From Diplolepis rosae (Eukaryota; Arthropoda; Insecta; Hymenoptera; Diplolepididae), in contig JAPYXD010000553.1 in NCBI GenBank assembly GCA_030998225.1, positions 5,890,001 through 5,954,000 of the forward strand: DNA of 64,000 nt, in the 5' to 3' direction. The notes beneath the pieces were generated by a model. That model did not search any database. It saw nothing but the letters and a program-made list of their open reading frames with translations, and was not told the DNA's origin. Positions 56,671 to 64,000 of this stretch are shown piece after piece. Made by a program: the position numbers and the translations under genes. Position 1 is the stretch's first letter. Each line of letters begins with the position of its first letter.

Positions 56671-57342
56671 AAATTTTATTATCGGAATTTCTGAAAGTGC
56701 AGAGATTACATAGGATTTTGTGCTTGAGTCATGCCTGTCTAATCTCGTACTTCTTTAATTCTAAATTGTTGACTAAGTTTTAATTCGAGTTAAAACGAGA
56801 AAAAGCAGCACAAGAGACTATAAGTCCTTTTTAGATTCGTTGGACGGTCACCATTTGATGGCGATCAATTGGGTAAGGCAAAATTCAAGTGCTCATACAG
56901 TATCGTTTGAAACTTTTATTTTAACTCTGTTAACTAACAGAATACTTTTAATTGCAAAAGATTGATCAAGATGTTGTGCTTGAGTCAGGCTTGTCCAATC
57001 TTGCATTAATTAAATTCTGTATAATTTATAATTTTGTTTGTGTGTATAATAAAAAATATAACAAAAAAATTTTTTTGTGAGTGTAACAATTATTTAAAAC
57101 CCATTTATGACCTATACCATTCGACAATTATATAAAAAAACACATATCAAGTATCCTAGGTAAGACAAGGAACAAAATTAGTTTCAATAAGAATAAATTT
57201 GAAACAAAAAATTCTAAATAAATATTTTTTCTGTAAGCACATGGAAATTGGTAGAATTAAGGTATATTATTTTAAGAATTTTGATTGATGATTATAAATT
57301 TACCAGACTCGGAACATTGAGACAATTCAAATTTTCTAATAA

Positions 57343-58020
57343 CAAATTATTAATTACATTTATTCACGAGATAACAACATAAATTGTATAATATGTAAAA
57401 AACCAGGTCATGTTACTGAAAATTGTTATCATTTAACCAAAGCACAAGAAGGAGTTTCCAGAAAACAAAATCCTAATTTTGTTATGCAAAATCAACAGCC
57501 TAGTAATAATCACCAACGACGAGAAAATATTTACAATAATTATGCAAGAAATAATTACCGGAATAACCACTTTTTAGGAAACAGAAATAACAATTATGAT
57601 AATAATAACTTTGCACAAAACAATTATCCGAATAACAATTTTCTGAGAAACAGAAACAACAATTACAATAATTTTTCAAGTAACAGAAATAATTATCCCA
57701 ACAGCAATAGACTCCATAATTACAATAATAATAATTTTTCTAGAAACAGAAATAATGATAATAGACAAGAAAATCTAGATCACAACAGGTATGCAAATCA
57801 CAGACAATTTTCAAATCAAAATAGCCAACGAGAAATGCGAAATCAGCAATTAAGTAGAACAAATCAAAATTATCCACAAAAATCAGAAGTTATATGCAAC
57901 TATTGTAAAAAACCAGGACATATTATAACAAATTGTAACGTTAGATTAAATAAACAACAATCGCAAAATTCGGAAAACTCAAACGCTCTCCCCAGTACGG
58001 ATGCACTCAGGAAAGCGTAA
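57343..58020 (+). pseudogene. gypsy gag relic: nucleocapsid part with two zinc knuckles
   Basis: An open frame to the TAA at 58018. It carries CCHC knuckles near its two ends, CIICKKPGHVTENC (57385-57426) and CNYCKKPGHIITNC (57898-57939), joined by an Asn/Arg-rich linker (NNYRNNHFLGNRNNN repeats). Such knuckles bind the element RNA. The capsid domain expected before the first knuckle is missing: the leader repeats lead almost directly into it, which points to an internal deletion of gag. Confidence 0.85.
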
Positions 58021-58029
58021 GGCAAGAAC

Positions 58030-61000
58030 CAGAAGCATCCACTTCTAACGATCAACCGGCTATAAAGATAAGTGTTTCCAAACCAAGTATAATTCCATCG
58101 ATAATGATATGCGCAGAATTAAATTCCGTAAATCCTAATTTGCCAATAGATGAAAAAATAGTGTTAAAACTTACAGGAATAAATAATTCACCATTTTTTA
58201 CAATGGGACAAATACAAATAAACATTCTAGGATATCCAACAATATTGAATATAATTCCTAATGAAGTTCCAATAGATGAAGACGGAGTTCTAGGTTGAGA
58301 ATTTTTTCGAGAAAATAAAGTCAATATAAATTATGTATCAAAATGTCTAGAAATACGAAATAAAATGTATCCATTTGAATCGACACAGATATTAACAATT
58401 CCAGCTAGAACAGTAACAACATTTTATGTTCCAATTGAAAATACTGAAAAAAGCGAAGGTTACGTACCTCGGCTACATTTTGGTGAAGGAATTTATGCAG
58501 GAGACGCAATTGTAAAAAATTGCAACGGTAAAGCTTATATCAAATTTGCAAATACAAACGAAATTTCAGTAACGATATCAATACCAGCTATTACTTTAGA
58601 AGACTTTGAAGAAAGAAATTTTCAAAATGTAAAAAGTCAATCAAGCAATTTAAAAAAGTTTTTTAACAATCCATGCAGATTTTTTAACATAACAGGTTAA
58701 GAAAGAATATAATGCATTAAAAAACTTCTTCGTTTGGATCATTTGAATCGAGACGAATACGAACATGTGGAAAGATTAATTATTAACAGTGCAGACAGAT
58801 TTCAAATCCCAGGAGAAACACTTGAAGCTACTAACGTTTTGCAACATTCAATTCTAACTACAGATGATTCTCCAATTTTTTCAAGACAATATAGATTTCC
58901 CCCTGTTCATAAAGAAGAAATTACAAAATAAGTTAACGAATTATTGACAAATAAAATAATAAAACCTTCATAATCACCGTATAACACTCCAGTTTGGATT
59001 GTTCCTAAAAAACCAGACTCTAAAGGTAAAATAAAATGGCGAATGGTTCTAGACTTCAGAAAACTTAATGAAAAAACAATCGGAGATTCTTACCCACTAC
59101 CTAACATAAACGATATACTCGATTCACTCGGATCTGCCAAATATTTTTCAGTCTTTGATTTAGCTACTGGCTTTCATCATATAAAAATGGACCTTAAAGA
59201 CTCTTATAAAACTGCATTTTCTACACCTTATGGTCATTATGAATTTGATAGAATGCCCTTTGGTTTAAAAACCGCTCCAGCAACATTTCAAACGTTAATG
59301 GATATTACTTTAACTGGATTAATAGGGACAGAACTCTTTGTATATCTTGACGACATAGTCATATTTGCTGATACACTAGAAGAACATAAGTAAAATTTTA
59401 ATAATTCAATACAACGTCTTCGAAAAGCAAACCTTCATTTACAACCAGACAAATGTGAATTTCTACGACCTGAGATAGGATATTTAGGTCATATAATTGA
59501 TAAAAATGGAGTTCGACCGGACCCCAAAAAAATAATAGCCGTAAAAGAATTTCCAGTTCCAAAAACACAAAAGAATGTTAAACAATTTTTAGGATTAGCA
59601 GGATATTATCGTAGATTTATCGAAGGATTTTCAAAAATTGCCAATCCTCTTAATCAACTTCTAAAAAAGGATACCCCTTTCATATGGACCGATAAACAGC
59701 AAACAGCTTTTGATATTTTAAAATCAAGATTATGTGAAGAACCACTTTTACAACGACCCGATTTTTCGCAACCCTTTGTTCTCACAACAGATGCCTTCAG
59801 GATACGCAATAGGAGGTATATTATCACAAGGCAAAATAGGCAAAGATAAGCCAATAGCATACGCCTCACGTAGTTTAAGTGACACTGAGAAAAAATATGA
59901 CACATATGAAAAAGAAGCACTTGCAATAATATTTTGTGTTACTCACTTCCGTCCTTATTTATATGGAAGAAAATTTACCTTAGTAGCAGATCATGAACCA
60001 CTAGTTTGGTTTAAAAACTCTAAGAATCCTTGCTCACGAGTTTCACGTGGGAGGTTGAAACTCTCATAATATGATTTTGATGAAGTATACAAAGCAGGAA
60101 AAATGAATGTCAATGCAGACGCTCTTTCAAGAAACCCTATTATTAATGAAGAAAGATCAAGAAATTTACACGAAGATGATGATGATACCTTTATGACATC
60201 TCAAGAAAAAACGAATCTTGAGAATACCTTCATGAAAAATAACGAAGAAAAACCTCGAGGTAGGCCAAGAAAAAATCTACTTACAAATTTAAAAATTATT
60301 CCCTCTCAAACAAAAAGAAAGAGAGGTAGACCAAGAAAACAAATATATGAAAATTAATTACCAGAAATAAATATGCAAAAAGGAAGCCGAACAAAAGTAA
60401 AATCAGATTCCGACTCTGATCCTGATTCTGATCCTGAATATTTGGACTATTTAAAAGAAATCCAAGCAAAAAATAAAAGAAATAAAAATGGCAAAAAGCC
60501 TAAAAAATGTATTAATCATCAAGAGGAAGAAAGCGAAAATTATTTTTCTACTTCTGAAGACGAAGTAATTGATATGGAACCTGAAGATGAAGAGAGCCCT
60601 GAAAGCTCTTGTATTGAAGAAATTTTTGTAAATGAAAATATCGAAAACACTTTTAATGAAGGAAATTCTGAAATAAACAAAAATCGACAAATAAAAACCA
60701 GGGAAAATCTCGAAAATGACAATAATTCAGAATTCGAAGAAAACCGTCCACCCCCAGAACCCCCTCCACTCAACTCAAAATCTACCAGGCAAATTTTAAT
60801 GAATAAAAATATCGTTGAATGTCGCGATCAATTAACGATGCGAAAAGATAATTATGTATATTTTGTTACAACAAATGGAAATCCTCGAGATAATGGATCA
60901 AAAAGTCTAGAAAAACGTGGAACCTTACCAAAATTCAAAAACTTACAGAAAGGAACAGCGAAAGAAATTAAAAAAGGAAACTATTATCATTTTGCTCTTC

Positions 61001-62285
61001 CGATTGAAGGAGAAATTCAAGACAATTTATCTGAAACCTTGAGTAATATAAAATTGTCAATTTATTCATTACACGAATTATCTCAAAAATTGAATTTACG
61101 ATCAATTAGTATTTCAAAGACTTCAAAAATCAACCATATAGCTTGGAAAGAAATAAAATTAATATTTAATTTAGTTTTTGCAAATTCACTTACAAAAATA
61201 ATAGTTTGTAATGGCATAACGCAATATCCAACAAAAGAACAAAGATCACAATTAATTGAAGAAGCACACTCCTCAGCATTAGGAGGCCATAAAGGCGTCA
61301 CAAAGACCTATAATCGAATTCGCCAAAACTTTATTTGGGAAAATATGAAAGTCGATATTCAAAAGTATATTCAAGGCTGTTTACAATGCCAAATAAAAAA
61401 ATTAGTTCGGGTTAAAACTAAAAATCCTATGGTTATTACTGATACACCCACTACTGCCTTCGAAAAAATATCAATGGATATTGTTGGTCCACTACCAGAA
61501 ACAAAGTCTGGAAATCTGTATATTCTTACTATACAAGATAATTTTACGAAATACTCTCTAGCAATACCTCTTCCTAATCATCAAGCTGGTACAATAGCAG
61601 ACGCGTTCGTGAAAAAATTTATTTGCATATTTGGGTCACCAAAAGGAGTACTAACGGATCAAGGCAGAGATTTTTTAAGCAATTTATTAAAAAGATTAGC
61701 AAGACTCTTTAGAATCAAACAATTTCGTACCACAGCTTTTCACCCTCAATTCAATTGATCACTTGAACGATCACATCATGTTCTAGGTAAATATCTCAAA
61801 CAATTTGTAGCAAAAAATTCAGAATGGGACGATTGGCTAGAATTAGCAATGTTTTCATATGACACAAGTGTACACAAAGCCACAAAATGTACGCCTTATG
61901 AATTAGTTTTTGGCAAATTAGCCCGTGAACCCTCTAGTGAAGCTCTATCACAGAATGAAAAATTGCAAACCTATGATGATTATTTGATCAATTTTGTCAC
62001 ACAACTGCATGAAATGCGAACACAAGCAAGAAAAAACCTCATAAAGGAAAAAGAAAAATCAAAAATGTACCACGATAGAAAAATAAATCCCTTGGCAATA
62101 AAAATTGGGGATAATGTATTTTTATTAAAGGGAGGAAAAATTTAAAAACTAGATAATCAATACACAGGTCCTGACGAAGTTTTAGATGTACTAGGGAAAG
62201 AAAATGTAAAAATCAACATAAAAGAAAAACCGACCGTCGTTCATGTCAACCGACTAAAAAGATCGCACATAAATATAAGAAATTG
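58030..62285 (+). pseudogene. gypsy pol relic (protease, RT, RNase H, integrase)
   Basis: The frame differs from gag by one base, as usual. A protease-like region lies at about 58100-58330, with ILGYPTILNIIPNEVPIDED then GVLG, stop at 58296. RT follows: VLDFRKLNEKTIGDSYPLPN, MPFGLKTAPATFQ, and YLDD at 59343-59354, the polymerase active site. RNase H (FVLTTDA, then SGYAIGGIL, YDTYEKEALAI, NVNADALSR) is crossed by a one-base insertion at about 59795. Integrase has an HHCC finger (61267-61390), Asp in SMDIVGP, Asp in LTDQGRDF, a TGA at 61756, then Glu in SLERSHH. At least six stops are present. The C-terminus ends at about 62285 (NRLKRSHINIRN). Confidence 0.92.
60130..61240 (+). other. acidic, AT-hook-bearing insert between RNase H and integrase
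   Basis: Between the end of RNase H and the integrase zinc finger pol carries about 370 codons unlike the usual short tether. It has two AT-hook motifs, KPRGRPRKN (near 60250) and KRKRGRPRKQ (near 60315), then a Ser/Asp run (SDSDSDPDSDPEYLDYL, near 60403), acidic stretches and a Pro run (PPPEPPPLNS). A stop (60355-60357) follows the second hook. AT hooks bind the minor groove of AT-rich DNA. A role in chromatin targeting is inference. Confidence 0.7.
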
Positions 62286-62826
62286 ATGAACTGAATTTGA
62301 ATTCAAACTCAAAATTGTATAAACTTTGCATAAAACCAAAGCGTTTGAAATAACTAAACCAGGAAATGTTTTAAACAAAAAGATCTTTTGAAATTTTATT
62401 CTAATCTTATTTCTTCTGTTTCATAGATTCGAGAAACTCACTGAACCTTCAAATTGCAATGAAAAAATTTCAATATATTTTATGGTACTTTTTTTCAGAG
62501 TACATTAAACTTCTTAAACTAGCAAGTATTTATAAAATTTTTCAAGTTTTCTCTTCTGTTCAGCACAATCTAAAAATCTAATATTATCACAAAGAAATTA
62601 TACTTCTTTAAAATCCTTATAAATAGCTTCTTTACATTTGATTCAATCATTTTTGTTTTTGTTCATTGAATATTTAAAGAACAAACTAATAACCTTTTTA
62701 GTAAGACAAATGCTAGTTTTTATTCGAATCAACATTTTATTTTATCACTTAAAGAAAAATATAGAAATATTTGCATTTTTCTTCTTTTTTGAATGAAAAA
62801 AAGACTTTTTCTGACAAGAATAAATA

Positions 62827-63628
62827 CTAGGTTGTTCAAAAAGTTTTGAAAGCGGAAATGAAAATACGTTTTTTTTTGGGTGAAACCACTTTTATTGCTC
62901 AGTATAATCTCTCATAAGATCAATGCATTTAGTCCAACGGTCTTCCAACTTGTTTATCCCATCATGGAAGTGACTTTCTGCAAGGCCTGCAAAATACTCC
63001 TCTACGACGGCTATAACCTCTTCGTTTGATGAAAAATGCTTCCCACGAAGGAATTTCTTGAGGTGTGGGAACAGCCAGAAGTCAGAGGGAGCTAAATCAG
63101 ACGAATAAGGTGGATGCTGCAACAATTCGTACTTTAATTCGGTTATTTTAGTGATGGCTTTTGAGCTGTGTGAGCGGGTGCATTGTCGTGATGAAAAAGG
63201 ATTTTTTTCTTCTGCAAACCGGGTCTTTTTTCACGAATTTTTGCATCCAATTGATCCAAAAGGTAACAATAATATTCAGAATTTATTGTTTGGCCAGTCT
63301 GGAGATAATCCACCAACAAAATCCCTTTTGCATCCCAAAAAACTGATGCTAACACCTTCTTCGCCGATTTCTGGACACGAACTCGCTTCGGTGCCGAAGT
63401 GTCTGGTTCACACCACTCCTTAGCCTCTTGTTTTGATTCAGGATCATGATGGAAGACCCATGTCTCATCCATAGTGATGAATCGACGTAAAAACAAACAA
63501 TGAATTGACAGAGTGGAATGACACTTTGGGTATGTTCATATGAAAGATGAAATCTTAAAATGGCGTAGAAATTTTGGTTCTTCTACTGCTCTATAGATGT
63601 CGCTTTCAAAACTTTTTGAACAACCTAG
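62827..63628 (-). mobile_element. mariner element D3, internally deleted
   Basis: Both 28-bp ends of the D lineage are intact (CTAGGTTGTTCAAAAAGTTT), with TA on each side (62825-62826 and 63629-63630). The related 3' region at 17430-17445 lacks it (AATAAA-TA-AGCACTGC) and gives the empty site. 802 bp: the N-terminal ~450 bp of the transposase gene are deleted. Confidence 0.94.
62892..63490 (-). pseudogene. mariner transposase relic (copy D3), C-terminal two thirds
   Basis: It runs from FLRRFITMDETWVFHHD (63490) through KVLASVFWDAKGILLVDYLQ and FHHDNAPAHTAQK, then a one-base loss (near 63158) shifts the frame, continuing HPPYSSDLAPSDFWLFPHLK to LMRDYTEQ. The N-terminal DNA-binding domains are deleted. 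Sequence is very close to D1. Confidence 0.9.
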
Positions 63629-64000
63629 TAAGCACTTCATAATTGGTGCCATCATAAATATAATTTCAATTTTGTTTTTTTTTCCATCAAGGGAACTTTT
63701 CTTGATTCCCATCCTATTGGAAGAACAGTTTCTACAAATATTAGGTCTGTAAATATAAACTGTGCGACGGGGTTACAAAATTTTTAATGTAAAAATTGCT
63801 TTTCCAATAGAAATTAATGTGAAACAATAACAAATTGAATAATTACTATTCTTCATATGTTTCATGCACAATTAACTATTAGTTTTACAATAAAGATTAT
63901 AAAAAGAATTAAAAGTACAAGAATTGTAGGAAAATCTATTACCCTGTTATTATGTAAAATTGTTTTTCTTATGATTATTTTATTCATTTAATAATACACC

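Larger units (their letters stand above)
55322..64000 (+). mobile_element. Ty3/gypsy retrotransposon, nearly complete, 3' LTR outside the window
   Basis: 5' LTR 55322-56198, tRNA primer site 56216-56234, leader with 129-bp repeats, gag zinc-knuckle region 57343-58020, pol 58030-62285, 3' untranslated region from 62286 with mariner D3 inserted at 62827-63628. There is no envelope-like gene after the integrase. Comparison with the 3' region at 17285-18382 predicts the 3' LTR at about 64570. Several stops, one frameshift and loss of the capsid region make it inactive. Confidence 0.92.

Noticed and set aside
1..64000. CRISPR arrays, tRNA and rRNA genes
   Set aside because: No regularly spaced identical short repeats with unique spacers, no cloverleaf with A/B boxes, and no rRNA sequence were seen; this is a eukaryotic nuclear window.

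Overview
The window is AT-rich nuclear DNA from an insect. The mix of mariner, Tc1, piggyBac-type, CACTA/EnSpm-type, Ty3/gypsy and R1-like elements, together with one insect-type cysteine proteinase gene, would suit a wasp or ant, but the order cannot be fixed from this sequence. I see no bacterial gene, tRNA, rRNA or CRISPR array. Almost everything is transposable-element sequence, much of it nested.

The only convincing host gene is on the minus strand: a papain-family (C1A) cysteine proteinase matching the 26/29-kDa proteinase type (Drosophila 26-29-p). Four consecutive coding exons are visible (40056-40156, 34099-34227, 8641-8830, 8250-8437). All splice sites and phases agree and the catalytic residues are present. 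Introns of 25,268 bp and 5,828 bp separate the first three, and the 5' exons were not found. The whole 8.2-40.2 kb region is therefore the body of one gene, swollen by transposons.

Layout: 0.3-1.8 kb gypsy gag-protease relic; 1.9-3.5 kb repeat ends, a minisatellite and an old mariner; 5.1-6.1 kb mariner A; 6.2-7.8 kb small terminal-inverted-repeat units; 8.2-8.8 kb the last two proteinase exons; 9.0-12.1 kb a CACTG-ended element, a GC-rich hairpin block and a large hairpin repeat; 12.9-17.1 kb two decayed multi-copy arthropod genes head to head, one split by mariner B; 17.3-18.9 kb the 3' end of a gypsy element; 21.4-21.8 kb an R1-like tail; 22.3-23.2 kb a transposase-like relic; 23.4-25.0 kb a Tc1 element; 26-28.6 kb inverted repeats; 28.6-32.7 kb a mariner split by an R1-like retrotransposon with a clear target duplication; 34.1 kb an exon; 34.7-36.0 kb mariner D1; 36.2-39.8 kb a CACGG-ended element carrying three later insertions; 40.1 kb an exon; 41-43.3 kb palindromic repeats with a gypsy LTR fragment; 44.8-47.4 kb mariner D2, a CACTA end and a CACTA transposase relic; 48.7-52.3 kb a long palindrome interrupted by a CACGG-ended element; 54.5-64.0 kb a duplicated palindrome block leading into a nearly complete but decayed gypsy element (5' LTR at 55322, primer site, gag zinc knuckles, protease/RT/RNase H/integrase) carrying mariner D3. 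Its 3' LTR should lie roughly 0.6 kb past the window end.

The most useful points are the TE-swollen proteinase gene, several insertions proven by empty sites inside this same window, a CACTA-type family linking CACGG-ended elements with a transposase relic, and several long fold-back structures. No transposase or polyprotein here is intact, so the elements look like fossils or non-autonomous passengers, although mariners D1 and D3 are close enough in sequence to imply fairly recent movement.
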